Translations under genes and position numbers: made by a program
Shown here: one piece after another, positions 1 to 8,400 of the stretch
How the letters are laid out: each line of letters begins with the position of its first letter
Position numbering within the stretch: the stretch's first letter is position 1
The notes under the pieces: generated by a model
Seen by the model: the letters and a program-made list of their open reading frames with translations, nothing else
Database searches by the model: none
Told to the model about the DNA's origin: nothing
NCBI GenBank assembly: GCA_022600195.1
Contig: JAHZKX010000011.1
Span: 131,887 to 195,886, forward strand
Source of the DNA: Planctomycetota bacterium
GTDB lineage: Bacteria > Planctomycetota > Planctomycetia > Planctomycetales > Planctomycetaceae
Reading direction: 5' to 3'
Length of the DNA: 64,000 nt

Positions 1-488
1 ATATAGATTTCCTGAACCCACTTGGCGTTGATGCCCCGCCCACTTTTTTCGTTGCCCGTCAGTCGAAAGTTCTGCAATTGCACTCGCCAGATGCGAGGCT
101 TGGGATCTTTCTTGCCGTTCGGTAGTTTGGCATCCAGTGGTGGATGAATGGAAATCGCATCTTGACCTGTTTCATTTTTATTATAAATATGTGTTGCTGA
201 TCCAGAGCCAATTATCAGCACATCCCCTTTTGTGATAACTAAGGGCTCTTCGATCTCAAACTTTCCGGGAGGCAATTGTACAACTCCCCCTTCATCAGGA
301 ATCGCATCAATGGCTTCCTGGATCGAAGAATAATTAATCGCATGAATAACAGGCCTGGCACCAGCCAGTTTTGGTTTCACTGAAGAGGCTTGATTCCCCT
401 CTCCTGCGATCATCAGACCCAAATCCAGATTCAAAACCAAAGTCACTAGGAAAAAGGAACACACAAATGCGGTTTGAGAACGTTTCAT
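1..488 (-). CDS. Secreted right-handed beta-helix (pectate-lyase-like) protein, N-terminal part
   Basis: The gene enters from the left edge, so only the first 162 codons are present. The start is the ATG at 488, followed by MKRSQTAFVCSFFLVTLVL, a Sec-type signal peptide. Residues 50-75 (AINYSSIQEAIDAIPDEGG, then VQLPPGKFEIEEPLVI) are the usual opening of pectate-lyase-superfamily/GH28-type beta-helix proteins: a 'sIQeAiDa' helix, then the first rungs. A rung-like DVLIIGSGSATHIY follows. In such proteins the helix carries polysaccharide lyase, hydrolase or epimerase activity in the periplasm or outside the cell. The catalytic part lies outside the window, so substrate and activity cannot be read. 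An upstream GAGAGG about 12 bases before the ATG is a weak ribosome site. Confidence 0.8.
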   Translation of the reverse strand, partial: MKRSQTAFVCSFFLVTLVLNLDLGLMIAGEGNQASSVKPKLAGARPVIHAINYSSIQEAIDAIPDEGGVVQLPPGKFEIEEPLVITKGDVLIIGSGSATHIYNKNETGQDAISIHPPLDAKLPNGKKDPKPRIWRVQLQNFRLTGNEKSGRGINAKWVQEIY

Positions 489-940
489 TACAGGCGGGAC
501 CTCTCGGTGATAAGAAGCGGGATGCAGGCAGTTTCCAATGCAACTGCCTCTCAAAATCATTTGCAAGCAAGTTAAGCTGAAATTCACCAACTTAACTTTC
601 TTACGTAATCCACACTATGACAACCGATTCAGCTCAGATAGTCAAGCGGCAACAGAAATCGATCAGTAAATTGGAACCGTTCCAGAGCAGTGATGATTCT
701 GTGGGATTATTCATCAACGATTCAAATAAACAAACCGGAAGACAACATTGACTGCTTGTTTTTTCGAGGGGAATGCTAGAATCCTGCTCTACATCAGTTG
801 CATCTATCACTATTTTCAGTAACATAAACTGTCATAACAAGTTGCACCTGACAGATTATCGTCGATCAGGATAAAATCGCGTAATCATCTATTTTTTGTG
901 TAACCTGAGCGGCACAGATTCAGTCTATAAAAATATCCAT
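489..940. other. Intergenic region between beta-helix gene and tRNA
   Basis: No convincing gene is visible in these 452 bases. The region must hold the leftward promoter of the beta-helix gene and the rightward promoter of the tRNA. Short open frames here have no start context and no recognisable composition. Confidence 0.5.
926..931 (+). promoter_or_regulatory. Candidate -10 box of tRNA-Arg
   Basis: TATAAA lies 9 bases before the mature tRNA 5' end, the right distance for a sigma-70 -10 element of a short-leader tRNA transcript. No good -35 hexamer is visible 16-18 bases upstream, so this is a weak call. Confidence 0.4.
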
Positions 941-1014
941 GCACCCGTAGCTCAACTGGATAGAGCACCGGTCTTCGGAACCGGGGGTTAGGGGTTCGAA
1001 TCCCTTCGGGTGTA
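941..1014 (+). tRNA. tRNA-Arg, anticodon UCG
   Basis: A complete cloverleaf can be folded by hand. The acceptor stem is GCACCCG/CGGGTGT (first pair G-U) and the discriminator is A1014. The D-stem is GCTC/GAGC (950-953/963-966). The anticodon stem is CCGGT/ACCGG (968-972/980-984) with loop CTTCGGA, giving anticodon UCG (974-976), which reads CGA Arg codons. The variable loop is 5 nt. The T-stem AGGGG/CCCTT has loop TTCGAAT. CCA is not encoded. A strong intrinsic terminator follows at once. Confidence 0.97.
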
Positions 1015-1050
1015 CTTTGCAAGCTTCTTAAAACAAGCACTTACAACATC

Positions 1051-1082
1051 AAGCCCTTCGTCACGCGACGAAGGGCTTTTTT
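1051..1082 (+). terminator. Rho-independent terminator after tRNA-Arg
   Basis: GCCCTTCGTC (1053-1062) and GACGAAGGGC (1067-1076) form a perfect 10-bp stem around the loop ACGC. AA/TT extend it by two pairs, and a run of six T follows. It lies 37 bases after the tRNA, so it ends that transcript. Confidence 0.93.
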
Positions 1083-1084
1083 GT

Positions 1085-1120
1085 TCCCCCATTAGTACCC
1101 GTTATTCATACAAAAGCAAT
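1085..1120 (+). repeat. Short dispersed sequence, copy 1
   Basis: TTCCCCCATTAGTACCCGTT followed by ATTCATACAAAAGCAA is closely matched by the copy at 3545-3580 (about 27 of 36 positions). Both are non-coding, one after the tRNA terminator and one upstream of the PspA-like gene. Confidence 0.4.
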
Positions 1121-1185
1121 CGTGGTGAAAGCGATTAAGGACTTCGGAAGCAGGGGAGGATGTGAGCACGGTTGATTGAGAAAAG

Positions 1186-1824
1186 TTACTTCTGCAGATT
1201 GCGGTAAAAAGTGCCGCGAATGTTTCGCATCGACTCCCAGATATCGGCTTTAAAATCTTGCGGCGAAACGCAGACGAACAGACAGCCATGCTTGGTTGTT
1301 TTACCTGTCCAGACCTGAATGATTAGATTCAGCGTTTGCGGTTTCTGGGTAACAAACGGTTCACTCCATTTGACCGTTGCCGAATATTCTGTGAGCCCTT
1401 GGGGGTAAATCTTCTGCGGATCGACCGGTTTGGCTTTTGTCAGTTTGCAGGTAAACTGGCTGGTATCGATTTTCTTTTTTCGGTGGTTGAAGATGGTACG
1501 AGACAGCCCTTGATAATACGTGAGTAATTCGCGTTCGATGTTTTTTTGTGATAGTTCACTGCCGGGATCGATTTTAAATACGAAAAAGTAAGAGAAAAAC
1601 GTGTCGGATTTTTCCTGAAACATGCCCGGCGAAAACCGGGCTTCTTCGATCCCTTTGAACTGCATTTCTTTGGCAAATGAAGGGGGCAGCGATATTCGTT
1701 CCCCCTTCCAGCCGTCCGGAACTGTGATGTGCTTTGCCAACTCCGAATCGGCAGCCAACACGGTGCTCGTCCCAGACAGAATTGCAAGAAAAACTGTAAA
1801 ACGGTATATATCAAATGCCTGCAT
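1186..1824 (-). CDS. Exported protein of unknown function
   Basis: 212 residues. Residues 1-24 form a Sec signal peptide (hydrophobic FTVFLAILSGTSTVLAADS). The mature part is hydrophilic and mixed alpha/beta, with no motif I recognise. It has two cysteines near the C-terminus (GCLFVCVS) and a Lys-rich segment near residue 115 (NHRKKKID). It is probably periplasmic. It lies 34 bases downstream of the oxidoreductase at 1859-3190 on the same strand, so the two may be co-transcribed. No good ribosome site precedes the ATG. The function is unknown. Confidence 0.75.
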   Translation of the reverse strand: MQAFDIYRFTVFLAILSGTSTVLAADSELAKHITVPDGWKGERISLPPSFAKEMQFKGIEEARFSPGMFQEKSDTFFSYFFVFKIDPGSELSQKNIERELLTYYQGLSRTIFNHRKKKIDTSQFTCKLTKAKPVDPQKIYPQGLTEYSATVKWSEPFVTQKPQTLNLIIQVWTGKTTKHGCLFVCVSPQDFKADIWESMRNIRGTFYRNLQK

Positions 1825-1858
1825 ACAAGGTATTTTCTATCCAGAGGAATGCGGGAGT

Positions 1859-3190
1859 CTAAATCGAGGCGATTTCGAAGCCGGTGCGGTAGTCCCGCGT
1901 CAAGTATTTGTTGGCATCCGAGTTGTTCGTGATTTTGAGAGCTTTGCCATCAAATTCGAGGGTTTCACCCGGGAAGTACGCGGCAACATTTCCTAATTGC
2001 ACAGCTTCGGTCAGATGGCCACCGTATTCAAACCCGTCGCTGGGTTGTTTTCCGGACAGGCAACCATCGACCCAACCGTGGTAATGGTCGAGGCTTTCCA
2101 CTGGTTCGATTTTAACACCTTCGATGTTTACGAACGGCTGGCCGACATGAGGCAGAATCATATTGCCTTTTTCACCAACGAAAATAGAGCCTCCGTTCGG
2201 CAGAGATTGGCCGGGTAAAAGTTTCGCGATGCCGTTACTTGGCCGCCGTCCGCCATCGTACCAGGTAATCGGCAGGCTGCGACTGGCCGTATACTGCGTG
2301 CCGGGAATGACGTATTTGATGGTTTCCTGGGCGGGCCAGACTTCGTCGTTCATGCCGGTGTGGTCCGAGCGCACGCTCAGGGGGTCGCCAGTAATTTTGA
2401 GGGCCGTGTACACCGGGTCGAGTAAATGGCAGCCGAAATCGCCGATAGCTCCAGAACCGAAGTCCTGCCAGTCTCTCCATGTAAAGGGGTGGTATACTCG
2501 GTTTCCGCCGTAAGGACGCATGGGAGCAACGCTGATCCAGAGGTTCCAATCGAGTGATTTCGGCACCGATTCATTATTCGCAGGCCTGTCGAGCAAACCA
2601 CTGCGTCCGTGCCCGGTGGTGCCAACCCAGGAATGTATCGCCGTCACTTTCCCGATGGTACCATCTTGAATTGCTTTCACTCCGGTGCGATAAGCCGAGT
2701 GCGAATGGATTTGGTTTCCCATCCGTGTGATGACGCCCGATTTTTTTGCTTGCAGCCGCATTTGGCGGGCTTCCCAAACCGTGCGTGTCAGCGGTTTCTG
2801 GCAGTAAACGTGTTTACCGCGTTGCATAGCGTCGATGCTGATGATGGCGTGAGTATGGTCGGGAGTTGAAACCGAGACGGCATCGATTTTATCACCCAGC
2901 TCATCCAGCATTTTCTTATAGTCTTGGTAGACAGGAGCCTCAGGAGCCAAAGGCTTGACTTTTGCGGTCCGCGACAAATCGACATCGCAAAAGGCAACGC
3001 ATTTCACTTTGTCGTGGCTGGCAATGAGCTTGATGTCGGAATACCCTTTGCCGTCGGTGCCGATGCCCGCGAACTGCAATTTCGAGTTCAAATTTTGTCC
3101 GCGAACAAATGCCGGTGCGGCGAAAGCGGTAGCGGCTGCAACCGATGTTTTCAAAAAAGCGCGGCGGGTGGAATCTGAAGTGGATGTCAT
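1859..3190 (-). CDS. Tat-exported Gfo/Idh/MocA family oxidoreductase
   Basis: 443 residues. The N-terminus has a twin-arginine signal (STRRAFLKTSVAAATAFAAP, residues 7-26), so the folded, cofactor-loaded enzyme is probably exported. The Rossmann nucleotide-binding domain follows (LQFAGIGTDGKGYSD near residue 38, CDVDLS near 69). The hallmark HVYCQKPLTRTVWEA at about residue 127 is the family's EKP-type motif with Gln in place of Glu. The C-terminal alpha/beta domain has DWQDFGSGAIGDFGCHLLD, typical of planctomycete members. The family oxidises or reduces sugar-like substrates with NAD(P). AGGAAA lies about 10 bases before the ATG. The downstream exported protein may share the transcript. The substrate is unknown. 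Confidence 0.9.
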   Translation of the reverse strand: MTSTSDSTRRAFLKTSVAAATAFAAPAFVRGQNLNSKLQFAGIGTDGKGYSDIKLIASHDKVKCVAFCDVDLSRTAKVKPLAPEAPVYQDYKKMLDELGDKIDAVSVSTPDHTHAIISIDAMQRGKHVYCQKPLTRTVWEARQMRLQAKKSGVITRMGNQIHSHSAYRTGVKAIQDGTIGKVTAIHSWVGTTGHGRSGLLDRPANNESVPKSLDWNLWISVAPMRPYGGNRVYHPFTWRDWQDFGSGAIGDFGCHLLDPVYTALKITGDPLSVRSDHTGMNDEVWPAQETIKYVIPGTQYTASRSLPITWYDGGRRPSNGIAKLLPGQSLPNGGSIFVGEKGNMILPHVGQPFVNIEGVKIEPVESLDHYHGWVDGCLSGKQPSDGFEYGGHLTEAVQLGNVAAYFPGETLEFDGKALKITNNSDANKYLTRDYRTGFEIASI

Positions 3191-3778
3191 GATTGCGGGT
3201 TTCCTGTTGAGTTTTTTACTGGGAAATATTTTTGGGTCAGAGCCGGTTTATGGTTTTGGGTAGAATTGCGATTATAACATAAACAGTCCGCGATACGTCA
3301 ATTGAGTTAGCGTGACGAAGTGTGAGCAATTTCATAATTCGTTCTGCGACTAGATATGCCAGATATGGTGGTAGTCCATAAAATTTTAAAAACCTGCAAG
3401 ACAGGGACTCCCTATTTGGGTTAAGCCTGAGAACGAGAGATTTGAATCCATTTCCAGACGATCTGTTAAACACCTGAGATTACCTGGTCAGAACTTTGGA
3501 GAAGCATTCGAACCCTCGATCCTTTAGTTAATCTGCTCGAGAATTCCCCCCACTAATACGCGTTATCGAAGCAAAAGCAAAGCAGAGTCAAAGCCAGTTG
3601 TTGTAAATGGCACTGAAAACAGGCCTCTTGAACCAGTAAAATAGCGGCTAAAAACAAAAAATTTCCTAAAAAAACAATAATTCCTGACCGAGTCGAGATT
3701 CTTACTACATCACTTAGATGAAACGTGACCACAAGTCAGTCCATCAAACGGGATTTCTACAAGAATCAGGAAAAACAC
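3191..3778. other. Divergent intergenic region with A-tracts
   Basis: These 588 bases separate two divergent genes and should carry both promoters. No gene is convincing here. Positions 3650-3690 hold phased A/T tracts that could bend DNA upstream of the PspA-like gene. A copy of a short sequence also found near 1085 lies at 3545-3580. Confidence 0.5.
3545..3580 (+). repeat. Short dispersed sequence, copy 2
   Basis: Second copy of the sequence at 1085-1120, reading TTCCCCCCACTAATACGCGT then TATCGAAGCAAAAGCAA. The conserved core is TACnCGTTAT plus CAAAAGCAA. Confidence 0.4.
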
Positions 3779-4480
3779 ATGAGAATCTTCCAACGTATTA
3801 ACGACATTATTTCAGCCAATATTCACGACATGATTGATCAGTTTGAAGATCCGGAGATCATGCTGAAACAGGCTATTCGAGAAATGGAATATTCCATAGA
3901 AGCTGTGACTAAGGATACCGCGAAAGTACTTGCAGGTGAAAAACGACTTCTTCGAGAATATTCCAAGAATGAAGTAGAAGCAAATCAGTGGCAACAGCGT
4001 GCAGTACAAGCGGTACAAAATGGTGATGATCAGTTGGCTCGGAAAGCTTTAACACGCAAAAAAGAACACGAAAGCCTTAGTCAGGCCCTTAAAGAACAAA
4101 TGGGACCTGTTAAGAAGGCTGGAGAAACGTTAAAGGTTCAGCTGTCTGCGATGAAAGCGAAACTTGCGGAAGCAAAACGTCATTTGACAGGTTTATTAGT
4201 TCGTAAACGATCTGCTGAAATCCGCAAACAATCACGGTCATCACTTGCCTGCGCACAAGAGTCAGCCTTTAATGCAAATGCATTTCGGAAGTTTGACCGA
4301 CTTCGCGAAAAAGTAGAAGAAGCCGAATCAGAGGCAGATGCGCTGGATGAATTACACTCTATGACCGACCTGACATCTGTAGAACTTGCTGGACAGCTGG
4401 AAACAGATAATCTGGCAGCCAATGCTAATGAACTGGAGATCGATCAAGAACTCAATGAGTTAAAGTCAAAGAAAGAGTGA
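3779..4480 (+). CDS. pspA: PspA/IM30 (Vipp1) family membrane-stress protein
   Basis: 233 residues from the ATG at 3779. A GTG at 3725 would add 18 residues, but MRIFQRINDIISANIHDMID is the classic PspA N-terminal amphipathic helix and AGGA lies just upstream. The next segment, FEDPEIMLKQAIREME, matches the conserved family start. The rest is long coiled-coil helix rich in Lys, Glu and Gln, including LARKALTRKKEHE near residue 103. Family members form ESCRT-III-like rings that protect or remodel the inner membrane under stress. It lies 100 bases ahead of a sigma-factor gene in the same direction, which suggests envelope-stress signalling. I see no pspBC partners. Confidence 0.9.
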   Translation: MRIFQRINDIISANIHDMIDQFEDPEIMLKQAIREMEYSIEAVTKDTAKVLAGEKRLLREYSKNEVEANQWQQRAVQAVQNGDDQLARKALTRKKEHESLSQALKEQMGPVKKAGETLKVQLSAMKAKLAEAKRHLTGLLVRKRSAEIRKQSRSSLACAQESAFNANAFRKFDRLREKVEEAESEADALDELHSMTDLTSVELAGQLETDNLAANANELEIDQELNELKSKKE

Positions 4481-4580
4481 CCCACATGAAAGTAAATGCT
4501 TGACAAGCAAAGTAAGCAATGAAGAGAATTGAAAGTATTTCAATTTAACTGGTTAACTGGAAGCAAAAGGTCCTGCGACT

Positions 4581-5279
4581 GTGAATCGATTTCCGCAAAC
4601 ACGTCAGACATTGATTCAGCGGATCGTAGAAAGTCGTGAGGCTCCAGAATGGAAAACCTTTCTCGATGATTATTGGGGGCCGATTGTTCGCTTTGCTGCC
4701 CGCAGTGGAAAACTGACTCCTCAGGATGCCGAAGACATTACTGCCGAGGTATTCAAAGCAATCCTTTCCGCGAATCTCCTTTCTCGATGGCTAAAGGACC
4801 GTCGATCCAAACTGAGCACAATGTTGTGCGCGGTTGTCAGGAATATGATCTCAAACAGGGCTCGTGTCCAGTCCGGTCGTGAAAAAATCATGTCTGCCAT
4901 CACACCAGATCTTGCAGCAGATCTTGTTAGTCGCCAGATTGATCCTGCAGAAGACAGTTTTTACGGAGCGTGGGCAGATGAATTATTACTAACTACCTTA
5001 CAGCAATTAAAAACAGATTATCTCAAACAGGGACGAGTTGACAACTTTCGAGTGTTTTATGGAAAAGTGCTCGAAGGACTTTCGAATGTAGAAATAGCCA
5101 AATGTCTAAATATCAAAGTAACGGACGTTGAAAATCATTATAAAAGAGTTCGCAGACAATTCAGCGATCGATTAAGAGTGGTTGTTGAAGGAAACGTCAG
5201 AAAATATGGTTGTCATGAAAATTTTGATGACGAAGTGGAATTAGAATGGCAAGCCCTGGGAGATTATTTGAAAGCCTGA
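4581..5279 (+). CDS. ECF-type RNA polymerase sigma factor
   Basis: 232 residues from GTG at 4581, with AAGG about 10 bases upstream. Region 2 is seen at residues 25-90 (FLDDYWGPIVRFAARSGKLT, then DAEDITAEVFKAIL, the DxxQE-like segment), with a helical SKLSTMLCAVVRNMISNRAR. Region 4 (residues 165-205) has the helix-turn-helix LEGLSNVEIAKCLNIKVTDVENHYKRVRRQF. It recruits RNA polymerase to a dedicated promoter set. It precedes a Ser/Thr kinase gene, a pairing common in planctomycetes, where kinase-linked ECF factors are thought to be phosphorylation-controlled; that control is inference here. The frame stays open for 44 codons after the UGA stop (see findings). Confidence 0.88.
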   Translation: MNRFPQTRQTLIQRIVESREAPEWKTFLDDYWGPIVRFAARSGKLTPQDAEDITAEVFKAILSANLLSRWLKDRRSKLSTMLCAVVRNMISNRARVQSGREKIMSAITPDLAADLVSRQIDPAEDSFYGAWADELLLTTLQQLKTDYLKQGRVDNFRVFYGKVLEGLSNVEIAKCLNIKVTDVENHYKRVRRQFSDRLRVVVEGNVRKYGCHENFDDEVELEWQALGDYLKA

Positions 5280-5414
5280 GGTGATCTTGAGTCTGTCTTT
5301 CAACAGATACCCAATGATGAAGATGAAATTCGTCGCCGGGAAAGTAAATCAAAAGCTGCAATCCTTAAGCAGCTGACTACAATAGTCGACCGAGAGTCAC
5401 ATCAACATGACTAA
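5280..5414 (+). other. In-frame open extension after the sigma-factor UGA stop
   Basis: Directly after TGA (5277-5279) the same frame reads 44 sense codons to TAA at 5412. It begins GDLESVFQQIPNDEDEIRRR and ends near TTIVDRESHQHD. It is acidic then basic and helix-like, and it overlaps the kinase ATG at 5407. There is no ATG inside. It is either a former C-terminus cut off by a nonsense change, a readthrough product, or chance. Confidence 0.35.
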
Positions 5415-8400
5415 CCAAAAAGATTTGGATGATGACAAGCGGCCTCCGATTTCAACACGCTCGATTTCCAGTATTACAACGCTAAACGAGATACTGGATG
5501 TATTACTTGGTGTTGCAGAATCAATTCGCGAAAGGCACACGGCAAACTTGCTCTGTGGTCCTATCAATCAATCAGAAATCGTCTTCTTTGACTCATCCCG
5601 GAAATGGGGCTTATCACCTCTGCTGCCTGGCGTTGAACTTGATAGTGATATTATACAATTCCCGAGTGATGCCCCCTGGTTCGATTCATTTGGTAGACTT
5701 GAATTAGAAACGCTACCCAGAGATATCGTAAAAGCTCAGCGCGAAGTAGATAAGGCTAACCTTACAATCAATGTTAAAATGGTTGATTGTTTTGAGGTTG
5801 GTCAATTAGCTTGTCGATTGATTGCAGACTGTTCTGTTATCGATTATTTACAAAGTCCAAAAGTTCTATCGCGTATTCCCGAAGATCTCCGTCCATTCAT
5901 TGACAGCGCGCTCGGCTTTGATAGCAACCACCGCTTTGAAAACATCGATGGATTGATTGCAAAACTGGAAAACATTCGGAAGTCTCGAATATTGCCTGAT
6001 CTAGAAGGAAATTCTTCCACCTCGGAATGCCCTGACCTTCTCCAGGCAACAATAGCCTTACCTACGGAGCCAACCAGTCTGCCTTTCAACAAAATTGGAC
6101 AATTCCAGATTCGTCGGCTTATTGGAAGCGGCGGTATGGGAGATGTCTATGAAGGCTATGACGAATCCCTGAAACGGAAAGTTGCAGTAAAAGTTCTACC
6201 TCCGGAGCTGGGACGCCATGAGTCATTCGTGCAGCGTTTCTACTCAGAAGCAGCGAGTGTCGCAAAGCTCATTCATCCGAATATCATACAGATATTTTTT
6301 ATTGGTGAGGATCAAGGACATCATTTCTTTGCAATGGAATTTGTCGAAGGAAAATCACTCGCTGATCAATTGGCGCTGTCACCACTTTCAGTATCTGAGT
6401 CTCTCTCTGTTGCAGAACAGATACTCGAAGGATTGTCAGCAGCCCATAAGGTGGGATTAGTTCATCGGGATGTTAAGCCTGGAAACATTCTTGTGGAGCA
6501 AGAAACGAACCGTTATTTGCTGCTGGACTTTGGTTTGGTTAAGTCACTAGGGGATGACAACGGGCCCACTCACTCTGGTATGGTCCTCGGTACGATGGAC
6601 TATATTTCTCCAGAACAAGGTAGCGGGAGAGCAGTAGACGCTCGCAGTGACCTCTATTCTTTGGGTGTTGTCCTCTATGAAGTGATCAGTGGAAAACTTC
6701 CTTTTTATTCTGATAGTCCAACCGGGATGATTTTTCAGCATGTATATGAGCACCCGCTGCCTCTTGCTGAGTTGGTCCCTCATGTCCCTCCTGAGCTTTC
6801 TGCAATTGTCTCTAAACTGATGGCAAAAGATCCATCACACAGATACGATGATGCAGCAGCAGTTTTAGCCGATGTGAAAGCATTCCAAAATGGAGAGCCT
6901 CTTCCCTCACAAGCGGGGCAGTTACTCCAGAATGATCCTCTCTGTTTTTCAAGGCCAGTCCCACAAGCCAACGTTTCCAACTCTAATACTGCGATTATTT
7001 CCGCTCCCCGCTTTGACGACTTCGACGAGGACCTGGAGATTCTCAATCGAAGATCACCAAATCTGATCGAACGAATTGTCGAAAGGTGGCACGACTGGTT
7101 TGAAGCGAAGTCCCCGATCTTAGCCGAGCGATTACAAAGTACACAGCTCCAAATTGACCGGGCAATTTTAAAACTGGAAAAGCATCGCGACCAGCTTGCG
7201 ATGCTAGATCATGATGCGCAAAACCTTCTCAAACAATTCAAACGGGAGGTTCGTGCACACCAAAAGTCAGGAAAACCCACTGATCCCGAAGATGACCTCA
7301 TACGGGAAGAGCTTGAACGTGCGTTTCAAGATCAAGAAGAACAAGCTGAAGCGATCCAGAGTCAACTCAATCAAGTCAACACTCGACTCGCTCAAATACG
7401 AACAGAACGTGATGTCCTGATTGCCCGGATGAGAACAGCGGAAGCTCGAACGAATGGCGGCGTTAAGCAACGCAAGCTCACATCCCAGGCTATGCTTCTT
7501 GTCGTGTTGTGCTGTACATTGTTGGTGATGTTTCTTTATAGAGTGGAGTTGGGGATACCAATTCTAGTGCAGGTGGAGAAGCCGACACCCGCAAAAATTG
7601 ATCCCCGACGAAGGGCCCCTGCAACCATAGGTGCCTCGCAAAAGTGGCCCATAGAGTCTGGCAAAGAGATTACGATTCCGCTTGCAGAAAATATCCGCGC
7701 GATGGATGTTGTAGTCACTCAATACATTGATAGACCTGCCTACTCTATCTATGCTGTGCTCGATAACAATTCTGTAGTGAAATACTATTTTCGCAAGGGG
7801 CTGGATTATGTTAATCAAACGGGATTTGCAAGACTTTCAGTGTGGGTGAAAACACTCGCTGTTTCACCTCGGGAAAAATACCTTGCGATCGCGGCTGCCG
7901 ACAATTCAATACGTCTGTATGAAGTGAGAACAAGTGGGACAGAAGAATACAGAAAATTAGACGGACACTTGAAGCCTCCGGACCGTTTGAGTTTTTCTCG
8001 TGATGGATCAAATTTAATCTCCATGTGTGCAGAAGATGGTACAGTTCGCATTTGGGACATTCAATCCGGGGCAGAGATACAACGTTTCGAGATCTCTAAA
8101 TTTTTTGCCCGGCTGATGTCAGCCAACGGTAACCTGAGTCGCGTTCTGATTGGGAACCAGGGCTTTGACCGCAACTCGGTTACGATATGGAATTCTCTCG
8201 AGTCAAGAAAAGAACGAGTACTACCGACGGAAGGCATGACAACAGCACTCGCACTCTCGGGAGATGCCAGGACTGCCCTGTCCCTCACAGAGAACCAGAT
8301 TCATGTCTGGAACGCGATGACCGGTAAAAAAATTCGCGTTTTCGGGAAAGGCAGTCATTATGCTGCTTTTGCGATACGCGTCCAGCGCGCTCTGACGCTC

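Noticed and set aside
1622..1996. Plus-strand frame of 124 codons
   Set aside because: It overlaps the unknown exported protein and the oxidoreductase end on the other strand and shows no family motif.
5281..5376. GTG-started 31-codon frame between sigma factor and kinase
   Set aside because: It has no ribosome site and overlaps the more coding-like frame continuing from the sigma factor.
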